The position numbers and the translations under genes were made by a program. DNA of 64,000 bases from Dokdonella sp. (GTDB lineage: Bacteria; Pseudomonadota; Gammaproteobacteria; Xanthomonadales; Rhodanobacteraceae), in contig JADJQH010000002.1 of assembly GCA_016712865.1 (NCBI GenBank), forward strand, positions 1,178,001-1,242,000. The letters are read 5' to 3'. The notes below the pieces were generated by a model, which was given only the letters and a program-made list of their open reading frames with translations, was not told the DNA's origin and ran no database searches. Positions 29,237 to 37,914 of the stretch are shown piece by piece; within the stretch, counting starts at the first letter, position 1, and every line of letters begins with the position of its first letter.

Positions 29237-30196
29237 TCAACGCATGACGGGCGCCGACGGCCGCGGGGGCGGCGGCGGCGGGTTGGACGACTTGTCGAAG
29301 GAGTTCTTGGCAATTTCGGCGATGCCCGCGAGCGATCCGAGGATGCCACTGGCTTCGAACGGCAGCATCAGCATCTTCTGGTTCGGCGAGCGCGCCATCT
29401 CCTTGAGCGCCTCCACATACTTGTTGGCGACGAAATAATTGATGGCATTGATGTCGCCGCCAGCAATCGCGTCGGACACCGAAGTGGTCGCCTTCGCTTC
29501 AGCCTCGGCCAGGCGCTCGCGTGCCTCGGCTTCGCGGAAGGCGGCCTCCTTCTTGCCTTCGGCATCGAGGATGGCGGCCTGCTTCTCGCCGTCGGCCTTG
29601 AGGATGGCGGCCTGGCGCAGGCCCTCGGCTTCCAGGATGTTGGCGCGCTTTTCGCGTTCCGCCTTCATCTGCTTGGCCATGGCGTCAACCAGATCGCGCG
29701 GCGGCGTGATGTCCTTGATCTCGATGCGGGTGACCTTGACTCCCCAGGGATGGGTGGCCTCGTCGACCACGGTCAGCAACTTGGCATTGATCTCGTCGCG
29801 CTTGCTCAGCGACTCATCGAGATCCATGGAACCCAGCACGGTACGGATGTTGGTCATGATCAGCGCCAACGAGGCGCGTTCCAGATTGGCCACCTCGTAG
29901 GCAGCCTTGGCCGAATCGAGCACCTGGTAGAAGACCACGCCATCGACGCGCACCACCGCGTTGTCCCTGGTGATGACTTCTTGCGAGGGCACATCGAGCA
30001 CCTGTTCCATCATGTTGATCTTGTGGCCGATGCTCTGCACCACCGGCACCAGCAGGTGGAACCCTGGCGTGAGGGTGTGGGTGTACTTGCCCCAACGCTG
30101 CACGGTCCATTCGAAGCCCTGCGGCACGATACGCACCAGCTTGGCCAGCGCAATGAACACCAATACAACGACGACCAAGCCGATCAGGCTATCCAT
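29237..30196 (-). CDS. SPFH/stomatin-like membrane protein (QmcA/slipin type)
   Basis: 319 residues with an N-terminal membrane segment (about 4-22), a PHB/SPFH domain (IVPQGFEWTVQRWGKYTHTL; DNAVVRVDGVVFYQVLD; GVKVTRIEIKDITPPRDL) and an Ala/Glu-rich coiled coil (MKAEREKRANILEAEGLRQA). The end is a Pro-rich tail (NPPPPPPRPSAP). Such proteins form large inner-membrane rings and scaffolds, and those partnered with NfeD are linked to membrane fluidity and FtsH control. ACAAGGAG lies before ATG 30194-30196. Confidence 0.92.
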   Translation of the reverse strand: MDSLIGLVVVVLVFIALAKLVRIVPQGFEWTVQRWGKYTHTLTPGFHLLVPVVQSIGHKINMMEQVLDVPSQEVITRDNAVVRVDGVVFYQVLDSAKAAYEVANLERASLALIMTNIRTVLGSMDLDESLSKRDEINAKLLTVVDEATHPWGVKVTRIEIKDITPPRDLVDAMAKQMKAEREKRANILEAEGLRQAAILKADGEKQAAILDAEGKKEAAFREAEARERLAEAEAKATTSVSDAIAGGDINAINYFVANKYVEALKEMARSPNQKMLMLPFEASGILGSLAGIAEIAKNSFDKSSNPPPPPPRPSAPVMR

Positions 30197-30606
30197 GACC
30201 CACTCCTTGTAGATATGTGCGTGGGTGCAATCTAGCAGGAGTCGGGGCGCCGCGGATACTCAGGAGGCGCGAATTGACCAGGGCAATCTCGATCAAGCGA
30301 CGCAGCTCTGGCAGCCTGCCAAGGCAACGCTGATCAAGTCCTGCCTGTCCAGAACGCATCTAAAAGTGAGCGCATGGCGCCTTGATTTCGTTCATGGTTC
30401 GACGGGCTCACCACGAACGGAAGCGACTTGACCAGCGCCGCCCTAAGGAAACTCTGATCAACCACAATCTTCGTCACCCCGGCATACGCCGGGGTCCATT
30501 TTGCCCTTGATTCCATTGCAACAAGATCAAGATGGATTCCGGCTTGACCAGCCATTCGGCTGTTGTAAAGCGCCTCGCCGGAATGACGAGCAAAATCAGA
30601 GTTGCC
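30197..30606. repeat. Repeat-filled gap
   Basis: A CATGGTTCGACGGGCTCACC copy is at 30391-30410. At about 30470-30594 a second element has arms TCACCCCGGCATACGCCGGG and, inverted, GCCGGAATGACGAGC, around the text TTGATTCCATTGCAACAAGA. The same element is at 51328-51419. No gene is seen. Confidence 0.8.
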
Positions 30607-31941
30607 CTAAGGTTGTGGCAAGGTCAGACTCACCTGCAGCCCACCGTCGGCGCGATTGGCCAGGTGCAATCGACCGCCGTGGGCTTCGGCAATCTCGCGC
30701 GCAAGCGCCAGGCCCAGCCCGCTGCCGCTGCGCTTGGTCGAGTAGAACGGCAGCAAGGCATTGGCCAGCACCGTTTCACTCATGCCGGGCCCGCGGTCGC
30801 GCACCTCGATGCGCAGCTCACGCCCACGCTGCTCGATGGCAAGCTCGATGGCCTGGGGATCGCCGCCCGACTCGACCGCATTCTTCAGCAGGTTGATCAA
30901 CAATTGTTCGATCTGCGCACGATCAAACCATGCGTCTCTCGCCGGTGGTCCAAGCACCAGTCGAAATGGCGAGTGCTGGCTCAAGGCAGCGAGGAACGGC
31001 TGCCAAGAGATGGCCGCGGGTTGTGGCAAGGGCAATCGCGCAAAGCGGGCGTAGCCCTGCACGAATCCGCCCAGGTGCGATGCGCGCTCCTCGATGGTGT
31101 CGAACACGGTGTCCAGGCGATCCAGCGCACCCCGCTTCACCAATTCGCGTCCGCTGTGCGAGAGCGAACGGATCGGCGCCAGCGAGTTGTTGATTTCATG
31201 GCTGACGACGCGGATGACCTTTTTCCAGGTCGCCACTTCCTGGCGCGACAGCTCGCGCGTCATGCGCCTGAGCAGAATCAATCGATGCGTGCGCCCCTGC
31301 AGGTTGAATTGGCGCTGCGACAGGTGAAAGGTTTCTTCCTCGTGGTTCAGCTCGACGCTGAACAGGGAATCCTCGTTGCCCGACAGCGCCTCGGCCAGCG
31401 CCGGCGGCGCTTCGGCCAGCACCTCGCCAATGCCTGAGCCATTCAGGGCACGGCCATTGTTGAGCAAGGCGCGCGCCGCCAGGTTGGCGTAGACGATGTG
31501 CCCACCCGGCTCAACCAGCAGCAGCGCATTCGGCGTGTTCTGCACCACGGTATCAAGCAGCAATTCGCGCTGGAAGAGATTCTGGCGTTGCTCGCGCAAC
31601 ACGCGTCCGAGTTCGTTGTGGGCATCGACAAGATCACCCACTTCATCGCGGCGTTGGTTGCGGATGGAGAAGCTGAAATCACCATCGCCAAACGCCGACA
31701 CGCTGCCGGCCAGGGCGCGGATCAACAGGGCGACGGGCTTGGCCAGCATTCGCGCCAGCAACAAGGCAGGCAGCAACAACACGAGAATGGCGGCAGCCAC
31801 CGCCCAAGCCATCGATCCCAAACCGTACCAGGCGACGACCATCACCGCCGCAGTAAGCACCGACCAGGCCACCAGGGCCGCAGCCAGTTTTCCTTCCAGT
31901 GAAAAGAATCGCATGCGACGGGTATCTCTGGGTGAGGCCAT
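30607..31941 (-). CDS. Sensor histidine kinase (NtrY-like)
   Basis: 444 residues: two N-terminal membrane helices (about 18-65), a HAMP-like segment, a PAS domain (about 125-215, VVQNTPNALLLVEPGGHIVYAN), a HisKA-like helix with His248 in VVSHEINNSLAP, and HATPase N, G1 and G2 boxes (LLKNAVESGG; DRGPGM; GSGLGLALARE). There is almost no periplasmic loop, so it probably senses an intramembrane or cytoplasmic signal. It sits last in the cluster behind its response regulator, forming an NtrC/NtrY-type pair with the ABC exporter genes upstream. ATG at 31939-31941 or 31912-31914. Confidence 0.92.
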   Translation of the reverse strand: MASPRDTRRMRFFSLEGKLAAALVAWSVLTAAVMVVAWYGLGSMAWAVAAAILVLLLPALLLARMLAKPVALLIRALAGSVSAFGDGDFSFSIRNQRRDEVGDLVDAHNELGRVLREQRQNLFQRELLLDTVVQNTPNALLLVEPGGHIVYANLAARALLNNGRALNGSGIGEVLAEAPPALAEALSGNEDSLFSVELNHEEETFHLSQRQFNLQGRTHRLILLRRMTRELSRQEVATWKKVIRVVSHEINNSLAPIRSLSHSGRELVKRGALDRLDTVFDTIEERASHLGGFVQGYARFARLPLPQPAAISWQPFLAALSQHSPFRLVLGPPARDAWFDRAQIEQLLINLLKNAVESGGDPQAIELAIEQRGRELRIEVRDRGPGMSETVLANALLPFYSTKRSGSGLGLALAREIAEAHGGRLHLANRADGGLQVSLTLPQP

Positions 31942-32256
31942 CCAACCGTTTGCTCCAGCGACACTGTGCTACAAGCCTCATCCCGCCGTCGAGCAGGGTC
32001 GCCTGAAATCCGCACGACCAGTCTTGGGAACCCGCCCTATTCTGCCCTGCGCATCTTCCCCCGCTTTGCAGGAGAAGAAAACGCATGGATCAGTTGGTAG
32101 GGTGGATAAGCGCAGCGCATCCACCGAGCCGCGGACAGTAGAGCCGGTGGATGCGCTGCGCTTATCCACCCTACGCATTCTGTCATCCTTGGCGGCCACG
32201 TCAGTTGTTGGACGCGGCCACACAACCAGACGACGCCTTGTACGCGACCGCATGGA
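31942..32256. repeat. Gap with paired 28-bp inverted repeats
   Basis: Bases 32097-32124 and 32147-32174 are perfect inverted copies of the GTAGGGTGGATAAGCGCAGC family, here in arm order opposite to that at 17871-17943. No gene is seen. The element separates the response regulator from the kinase, which would otherwise form one transcript. Confidence 0.85.
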
Positions 32257-33600
32257 TCAGGACTCGATGCCCATCTTTTCCATGCGCCGGTACAGCGCCT
32301 GGCGGGAAAGGCCGAGGTCGGCGGCCGCCTGGCTGATCACACCCCGTGCCTTTTGCAACGCCGCTTCGATCATCGGCTTGTCCGGTTCGGCTTCCGCCGG
32401 CAGGCGCACGCCGCCCGCACGATGGGGCGCCAATGCAAGGTCGCGCGCGTGGATCACGCCGTCGCTGCACAAGAGGCTGGCGCGCTCGATTGCATTCTTG
32501 AGCTCGCGCACATTGCCCGGCCAGGTGTGCGCGGCCAGTGCGGAGCGTGCGCTGGAATGCAGGCTGGCCCTGCCACCCAGGAAGTGCTCGGCCAGCGGCA
32601 GGATGTCATCGCTGCGCTCGGACAGCGGCGGTACCCGCAGCTCGATCACGTTGAGGCGGTAGAAAAGATCTTCGCGGAATTGACCCTCGCGGATCAGCGC
32701 AGGCAAATCCGCGTTGGTTGCGCTGATCACGCGCACCGAAACCTGTCGCGTTCGGCTCGAACCCAGTCGTTCGAACTGGCCGGTTTCAAGGATGCGCAGC
32801 AGTTTCATCTGTCCTGCCAGTGGCAGATTGCCGATCTCATCAAGGAACAGGGTGCCGCCGTCGGCGACCTCGAAACGCCCCTCGCGCGCGCGGTTGGGCG
32901 CACCGGTGTAGGCGCCCGGATCGGCGCCGAACAATTCGGCTTCGATCAATTCGTGCGGCAGGGCTCCGCAATTGACGGTTATGAAAGGCCCCTTGGCCCG
33001 TGCCGAATTGGCTTGCACGATTTCGGCAATGCGCTCCTTGCCGGCACCGTTCGGTCCCGTGATCAACACCGGCACGTCGGCACGCGCCACCTGGCAGGCC
33101 AGCTCCACCACGCGCTCCATGCCACTGGAGGCAAACACGATGCCGCGCAGGTCGTAGCGATCATCCAGTTGACGGCGACGACGACGGCGCTCCTCGCGGA
33201 AACGCGATACCTCGCGCGTGGCCTGCGACAGCTCCAGAAGGTTTTCCACCGTGGCCAGCAGCTTGTTGTCATCCCAGGGTTTGCCGATGTAATCGCCGGC
33301 GCCGGCCTTGATCAGCTGCACGGCCGTTTCAAGACGGGTCCATGCGGTGAGCAGGATGATCGGCAGGTCTGGATAGTCGGCACGGATCGACCGATACAGC
33401 GCGATGCCTTCCTCACCCGAGGTGGTGTCGGCGCTGAAATTCATGTCCTGCACGACGAGATCAATGCTCTCGCTTGCCAGCACGCTCAAGCCGAGCTCCG
33501 GCGACTCGGCACCCACAGTGCGGATGTCGTGCAAGCCGAACAGGAGTTCCAATGCCGTTCGCACGGCTGGGTTGTCGTCAATGACCAAAACGGTTCGCAT
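32257..33600 (-). CDS. Sigma-54-dependent response regulator (NtrC family)
   Basis: 447 residues: receiver domain (Asp8/9 acidic pocket in VLVIDDN, phospho-acceptor Asp52 in VVQDMNFS, Thr and Lys in LLTAW and GKPWDD), AAA+ domain (Walker A GPNGAGKE, sigma-54 loop GAYTGA in place of GAFTGA, Walker B GGTLFLDEIGNLPL) and a C-terminal Fis-type helix-turn-helix (GVISQAAADLGLSRQALYRR). It should activate sigma-54 promoters after phosphorylation by the neighbouring kinase. The perfect sigma-54 promoter ahead of the exporter operon (39234-39248) is the obvious target. ATG at 33598-33600. Confidence 0.94.
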   Translation of the reverse strand: MRTVLVIDDNPAVRTALELLFGLHDIRTVGAESPELGLSVLASESIDLVVQDMNFSADTTSGEEGIALYRSIRADYPDLPIILLTAWTRLETAVQLIKAGAGDYIGKPWDDNKLLATVENLLELSQATREVSRFREERRRRRRQLDDRYDLRGIVFASSGMERVVELACQVARADVPVLITGPNGAGKERIAEIVQANSARAKGPFITVNCGALPHELIEAELFGADPGAYTGAPNRAREGRFEVADGGTLFLDEIGNLPLAGQMKLLRILETGQFERLGSSRTRQVSVRVISATNADLPALIREGQFREDLFYRLNVIELRVPPLSERSDDILPLAEHFLGGRASLHSSARSALAAHTWPGNVRELKNAIERASLLCSDGVIHARDLALAPHRAGGVRLPAEAEPDKPMIEAALQKARGVISQAAADLGLSRQALYRRMEKMGIES

Positions 33601-33921
33601 GGCTCGTGATCTGTAGGAAATTGGCGGCATGGCCGCTTGGATGCGGGACGCTGCCGATAGGTTGCAATGGTAAGGGATTCGGAATGCGGCTCGCGGGACG
33701 CGAGGGCATTACTTCCTCTCCCGCTGGCGCACCCGGAGGGCATAAAGGAGAGGGTCAGGGTGAGGGTGGCACAACACGCACGCGAATGATTTCAAGCAAG
33801 CCCAAGCCCCACCCTCACCCGCCGCTGCGCGTCGGCCTCTCCTTTATGCCCTTCGGGTACGCCAGCGGGAGAGGCGGAAAAGCTGGCGTCCCGAATCCCG
33901 AATCCCCAATCCCGGCCCTCC
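33601..33921. repeat. Repeat-filled gap (CTCTCCCGCTGGC hairpin, GGGAAT family)
   Basis: Inverted copies at about 33714-33757 (CTCTCCCGCTGGCGCACCCG, then GGGCATAAAGGAGAGGG) and about 33808-33873 form a long imperfect hairpin. Heptads CCCGAATCCCGAATCCCCAA follow at about 33893-33918. No gene is seen. It lies between the last permease and the response regulator on the same strand. Confidence 0.8.
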
Positions 33922-35130
33922 TCACACACTCCGCGTGGCGATTGCCGGTGGCACTCGTGATGCGCGCAGGGCGGGGCCGAGCACGGCAAGCTGGCCCAGT
34001 GCCCACAGGCAAAGGAACCCGATCGGCACGTAGTACCAGGGCAGCTTGGGTGACTGATAGGCCTGCATCATCCACAGGCTGAACGCATAGGCGAGGATTG
34101 CGCCAAGCACGAGGCCGAGGCTCGTGATGATGAAGTTCTCGGTGTGGAAATAACGCAGGATGTCGAACTTCGTCGCCCCCAATGCACGACGGGTACCGAT
34201 CTGGCGCGTGCGCTGGGCAACCCAGAAGCTGGCCATGCCGACAATGCCCAGTGCCGTGATCGCAAGCAATGCGAAGATGACCGTGCCGAGAATGATGGCC
34301 ATGGCGCGGTCACTGGCGTAGGCATCGGCGCGATAGTCCTGCAAACCCTTCAGCTTACCGATGATTCGGCTCGGGTTGACCTCGGCGAGTTTCTGCTCGA
34401 CCGCCTTCATCACCTCGTCGCGCCGCCCCGGCTCGGCGCGCACCAGGTAACGCGAAGCGTTTCCATAGGTCATGTAGACCGGCGCAAGTGTGGAATATTC
34501 AACTTCATCACTCGACATCCACGGTTGCTGCATGCCCTCGACGATGCCGATCACGGTGCTGGGTTCGTTTCCAGTGAGATAGACCTGCTTGCCCAGCGCA
34601 CCACCATCCGGGAACATTTTCTCGGAAAGGGCCTTGGTCAGAATTATCACTTTGGGTTGCGGGCGATCCCCAAACTTGACGTCCATGACCTCTTCAGGTT
34701 TGAAGTCGCGCCCAGCGATCAGGTTCAGGCCAAATGTCTGGACGGCGCTGTCATTCACCAGGTAGAACGCGGTGCTCGCCGTCGAGGTCTTTTGATCCGG
34801 CTTCAGACTGATACCTTCGCCCCATCCACCATCGCTCATGGGAACCGAGTTGGTGGTGGCGACGGAGGCAACACCCGGAATCTGTCGCATCACCTCAAGG
34901 TCGGACTTCATCACCGCACGCGCGTCGAAGCCTTCGCCGAACCCACTGCTGCTGAAGGTGAAGGTATCCGCCTCGTTGACGCCACTGGGTCGATCCATGC
35001 GGTCAAGACGTTGGCCAATGATGAACAGCGCATTGCAGACAATGGCAAGGGTCAGCGCAACCTGCACGCCGATCAGGATCATTGAAACCTTGCTGCGCAT
35101 CAGCGCTGAGAGAATGGGACGGATTTCCAT
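33922..35130 (-). CDS. ABC transporter permease (MacB/FtsX type), second of two
   Basis: 402 residues. One N-terminal helix (about 15-40), a periplasmic MacB-PCD-like domain (about 45-270; SVPMSDGGWGEGISL; VIILTKALSEKMFPDG), and three C-terminal helices in an FtsX domain (ILGTVIFALLAITALGIVGM; RTRQIGTRRALGATKFDILRYF). FtsX-type permeases with a large periplasmic domain work as mechanotransmission exporters with a membrane-fusion partner. It pairs with the 35248 permease as a heterodimer, both served by one ATPase. The start ATG is at 35128-35130. Confidence 0.9.
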   Translation of the reverse strand: MEIRPILSALMRSKVSMILIGVQVALTLAIVCNALFIIGQRLDRMDRPSGVNEADTFTFSSSGFGEGFDARAVMKSDLEVMRQIPGVASVATTNSVPMSDGGWGEGISLKPDQKTSTASTAFYLVNDSAVQTFGLNLIAGRDFKPEEVMDVKFGDRPQPKVIILTKALSEKMFPDGGALGKQVYLTGNEPSTVIGIVEGMQQPWMSSDEVEYSTLAPVYMTYGNASRYLVRAEPGRRDEVMKAVEQKLAEVNPSRIIGKLKGLQDYRADAYASDRAMAIILGTVIFALLAITALGIVGMASFWVAQRTRQIGTRRALGATKFDILRYFHTENFIITSLGLVLGAILAYAFSLWMMQAYQSPKLPWYYVPIGFLCLWALGQLAVLGPALRASRVPPAIATRSV

Positions 35131-35247
35131 GGTTTTCTTGTCCGGGAGTCGGGAATCGGGAATCGGGAATCGGTAAGAGCGGGTTTCATTGGGCCGGGAG
35201 AATCTGCTTCTCCCATTCCCTATTCCCCATTCTCGACTCCCGGCCTT
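35131..35247. repeat. GGGAAT-family inverted pair between permease genes
   Basis: GGGAGTCGGGAATCGGGAAT at about 35153-35172 and the complementary CCCATTCCCTATTCCCCATT at about 35211-35230 flank a 40-base spacer. The transcript through this point should fold into a strong hairpin between the two permease cistrons. Confidence 0.8.
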
Positions 35248-36552
35248 TCACACCTTCAACTGCGCTGCCGGCTGCACGCGACAGGCGCGCCAGGTCGGAT
35301 AGATGCCAGCGAGCAGGGCCGCAACAATGGCCAGCGCGATGGTGAGGAAGGTCATGGCCCAATCCAGATGGGCCACGGTCTGGTATTCCGAGTACAGCGC
35401 ACGCACTGCGATCAGGCCGAGGCCGGTCAAGGCCAGGCCGAGCAGACCACCGCTCAGGCCCACCACGCCGGACTCGATCATGTATTGCCCGAACACCTGG
35501 CGACGGCTCGCGCCCAACGCGCGGCGCAATCCGATTTCGCCGGCCTTGCGCGTGAATTTGGCCAGCAACAGGCCCACGGTGTTGACCAGGCACACGATCA
35601 GGAAAGCAAACGCGAGTCCCGTCTGCACTTCCATGTCGCGCGAAACCACCTCCTGGTCCTTCATCCAGCCATTCACGTCGAGCAGGCGGTTGTTGAGCGG
35701 GCGCTGGAAGCGACCGAGCTTCTTCTGCTCGTTGACGTAGTTGTCGAGGAAGGACTTGTACTCCTCCAGCCCATGCGCGGAATCCAGCTGCACCCACATC
35801 TGGATCCACACGCAGTCCGAATCGAGATAGGCATCCCAGCCATCGCCAGACGGACTGAAGCAGCTGTTGTTGCCGGAAGCGCGCTGCTTCAGGTCAATCG
35901 CCGTGGTAAACGGGATGAAGAATTCGTCAGGATCGGCAAATGCGCCGTTGGTGACGTCGTAATAGCGGAAACGCAGATTCCAGTCTCCAAGGACGCCCAC
36001 CACGCGGTAGTCATTTCCGTCCAGGCGCACCGACTTGCCGACGCTGTCCTGTCCACCGAACAGCTTCTCGTTGATTTCCTTGCCGAGCACGATGACCCGC
36101 GCATGGCTGGCATCTTCCGATGCGCCCCACGGGCTGCCGAAGCGGAACGGCGGCTCGAACATGCCGAAGAAATCGGTGTAGGCCACCCGCCCCAGCGCCC
36201 GGAAGGGCTTGATCTCCGGGTTTTCCGGCTGCACCGGCATGGCCAGCTTGTACATCGCCGACTGCTTGTCCGCCTTGCCGGCCTCCATCAGCGCCACCGC
36301 ATCGCGATAGGTGACCTGGTCCGGTGGCCGACCGTCATCGTAGTAGGGTTGGTTGACGTCCCAATTGTCGAGCTGCACGTAATGCAGCTTGTCGCTTTTC
36401 CATGGAATCGGATCGCTGCCCATCAGGTGCAACACGGTCAGGGTGGTCATGCTGGCGGCAATGCCGAGGCCAATGCCGATGACCATCAACGCGGTCAGAA
36501 CCGGATTGCGCTTGAGGCTGTGCAGGCCAAGCTGGAGGTAGTAAGAAAACAT
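35248..36552 (-). CDS. ABC transporter permease (MacB/FtsX type), first of two
   Basis: 434 residues with the same build as its neighbour: an N-terminal helix (NPVLTALMVIGIGLGIAASM), a periplasmic domain of about 230 residues containing four cysteines (NNSCFSPSGDGWDAYLDSDC), and three C-terminal helices with GEIGLRRALGASRRQVFGQY. No good ribosome site precedes ATG 36550-36552, because the bases before it belong to a GATCAGAG repeat; translation may depend on readthrough from upstream or on a weak site. Confidence 0.9.
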   Translation of the reverse strand: MFSYYLQLGLHSLKRNPVLTALMVIGIGLGIAASMTTLTVLHLMGSDPIPWKSDKLHYVQLDNWDVNQPYYDDGRPPDQVTYRDAVALMEAGKADKQSAMYKLAMPVQPENPEIKPFRALGRVAYTDFFGMFEPPFRFGSPWGASEDASHARVIVLGKEINEKLFGGQDSVGKSVRLDGNDYRVVGVLGDWNLRFRYYDVTNGAFADPDEFFIPFTTAIDLKQRASGNNSCFSPSGDGWDAYLDSDCVWIQMWVQLDSAHGLEEYKSFLDNYVNEQKKLGRFQRPLNNRLLDVNGWMKDQEVVSRDMEVQTGLAFAFLIVCLVNTVGLLLAKFTRKAGEIGLRRALGASRRQVFGQYMIESGVVGLSGGLLGLALTGLGLIAVRALYSEYQTVAHLDWAMTFLTIALAIVAALLAGIYPTWRACRVQPAAQLKV

Positions 36553-36555
36553 ATC

Positions 36556-36597
36556 GGGACTCGGGGGTTGGGAGATCAGAGATCAGAGATCGGGGGA
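36556..36597. repeat. GATCAGAG-type repeat, left of the S23 gene
   Basis: GGGAGATCAGAGATCAGAGA, a variant of the GGGAATC heptad family. Its inverted partner is at 36982-37016, on the other side of the S23 four-helix gene. Confidence 0.75.
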
Positions 36598-36974
36598 AGA
36601 GCTGGGGATTTGGCAAGCTTGGATTCCAGCGCGAGCCGTAGGCGGGTGAGCATGCGGGACAGTCGTTCAGTTTTTACTTCAAGCTCTGCAAATGCTTCAG
36701 GCTGCAACCAAGCAAGGCGCGAAGAGATTTCTAGTTGAGTTCTGAGCTCAGCCAACGACCCGGCTGCAAGCCCGACAAAACGCAGATATTCGCGCGTGGT
36801 ATGTCTCGCATGACCTTCGGCAATGCATGAAGGAACTGAAACTGAAGCTCGTCGTGCCTGACTTGTCAGTCCGAACTTCTCGTCAGCAGGAAAATCTGCA
36901 GTGGTCCGATAGACGGACTCAACGAGATCCATGGCGAGCTGCCATACCTCAAGATTGCGAAAGCCTTCACTCAT
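36576..36974 (-). CDS. Four-helix bundle protein (S23/23S rRNA intervening-sequence family)
   Basis: 132 residues with the S23 family pattern: [20 protein letters not shown] at the N-terminus, [21 protein letters not shown], then a helix with [21 protein letters not shown] and a final helix with [14 protein letters not shown]. Members are found in 23S rRNA intervening sequences and as free genes; the related Avd protein works with reverse transcriptase in diversity-generating retroelements, but no such element is here. The ATG overlaps the ATPase stop by four bases (ATGA). The gene splits the ABC operon between ATPase and permease, and inverted GATCAGAG/GATCTCCG repeats lie at both ends, so it looks like a late insertion. 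Role unknown. Confidence 0.9.
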   Translation of the reverse strand: MSEGFRNLEVWQLAMDLVESVYRTTADFPADEKFGLTSQARRASVSVPSCIAEGHARHTTREYLRFVGLAAGSLAELRTQLEISSRLAWLQPEAFAELEVKTERLSRMLTRLRLALESKLAKSPALPPISDL

Positions 36975-37702
36975 GCGACAACTTCCCCTGATCTCCGGTC
37001 TCCGATCTCCGCTTCCCGCCGCAGCCGCGGCTCATCGTCGAAGTCGGTGACCTGGCCATCGATCACGTGCACGTTGCGCTGGGCGCGCGCCGCGAGTTCG
37101 GCATCGTGGGTGACCATGACGATGGTGGTGCCCTGGCGGTTCACTTCCTCAAGCAGTTCCATGACGCCGCGAGCCATCAGCGAATCCAGGTTTCCGGTCG
37201 GCTCGTCCGCCATCAACAGGCGCGGTGAACCGGCCAGCGCACGGGCAATCGCCACGCGCTGCTGCTGGCCGCCGGAGAGTTCCGACGGGTAGTGCTTCAA
37301 GCGCGAAGACAGGCCGACGCGGGACAAGGATTCCTCGATGCGCTTCTTGCGCTCGGCGGCAGCGAATCCGCGATAGCGCAGCGGCACGTCAACGTTGTCG
37401 AAAAGGTTGAGGTCAGGAATCAGGTTGAAGCTCTGGAAGATGAATCCGATCTTTTCGTTGCGCAGTTTCGATCGGGCATTGTCATCCAGGCCGCGCACGT
37501 CGACACCGTCCAGCCAGTACTCGCCACCGGTGAACTCCTCAAGCAGACCGGCGATGTTGAGAAAGGTCGTCTTGCCGGACCCGGATGGTCCGGTCACCGC
37601 GACGAATTCACCCTCCCTCACGTTGATCGAGAAATCACGCAGGGCGTGGGTCTCGATGAGATGGGTGCGGTAGACCTTTTGCAGGTGGGTCATCTTCAGC
37701 AT
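36971..37702 (-). CDS. ABC transporter ATPase (MacB/LolD type)
   Basis: 243 residues: Walker [13 protein letters not shown] at about 39, Q-loop [12 protein letters not shown], signature [15 protein letters not shown], Walker [13 protein letters not shown] and switch His in VTHD. The '[10 protein letters not shown]' and DEPTGNLDS blocks are those of the LolD/MacB group. It powers the two FtsX permeases in this operon. The last ten or so residues derive from a dispersed repeat and extend beyond the normal C-terminus. AGGA lies seven bases before ATG 37700-37702. Confidence 0.94.
   Translation of the reverse strand: MLKMTHLQKVYRTHLIETHALRDFSINVREGEFVAVTGPSGSGKTTFLNIAGLLEEFTGGEYWLDGVDVRGLDDNARSKLRNEKIGFIFQSFNLIPDLNLFDNVDVPLRYRGFAAAERKKRIEESLSRVGLSSRLKHYPSELSGGQQQRVAIARALAGSPRLLMADEPTGNLDSLMARGVMELLEEVNRQGTTIVMVTHDAELAARAQRNVHVIDGQVTDFDDEPRLRREAEIGDRRSGEVVA
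36982..37016. repeat. GATCTCCG-type repeat, right of the S23 gene
   Basis: CTGATCTCCGGTCTCCGATC and following bases, the inverted counterpart of 36556-36597. It lies within the last codons of the ATPase gene and encodes its odd [10 protein letters not shown] ending. Confidence 0.75.
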
Positions 37703-37914
37703 GTCGGGATCCTGAGGGGTATTGAGTCTTTACGTGTGTTGATGGGTGTGGCGTTGTTGTTACCGGGAATCGGGAATGGAGAATGGATGGAAAACCGGGA
37801 GTCGAGAATTGGGAACCGGGAATGGGTAAGAGGCCAAAGCTCAAAGCTCGCCGATTTCTGTTGCTGCCGATTCCCTATTCCCTATTCCCTATTCCCCATT
37901 CCCGATTCCCCGCA
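37703..37914. repeat. GGGAAT-family inverted pair between ATPase and adaptor genes
   Basis: Heptads at about 37760-37830 (ACCGGGAATCGGGAATGGAG onward) and the complementary run at about 37867-37914 (GATTCCCTATTCCCTATTCC onward). Another hairpin between cistrons of the same operon. Confidence 0.8.
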
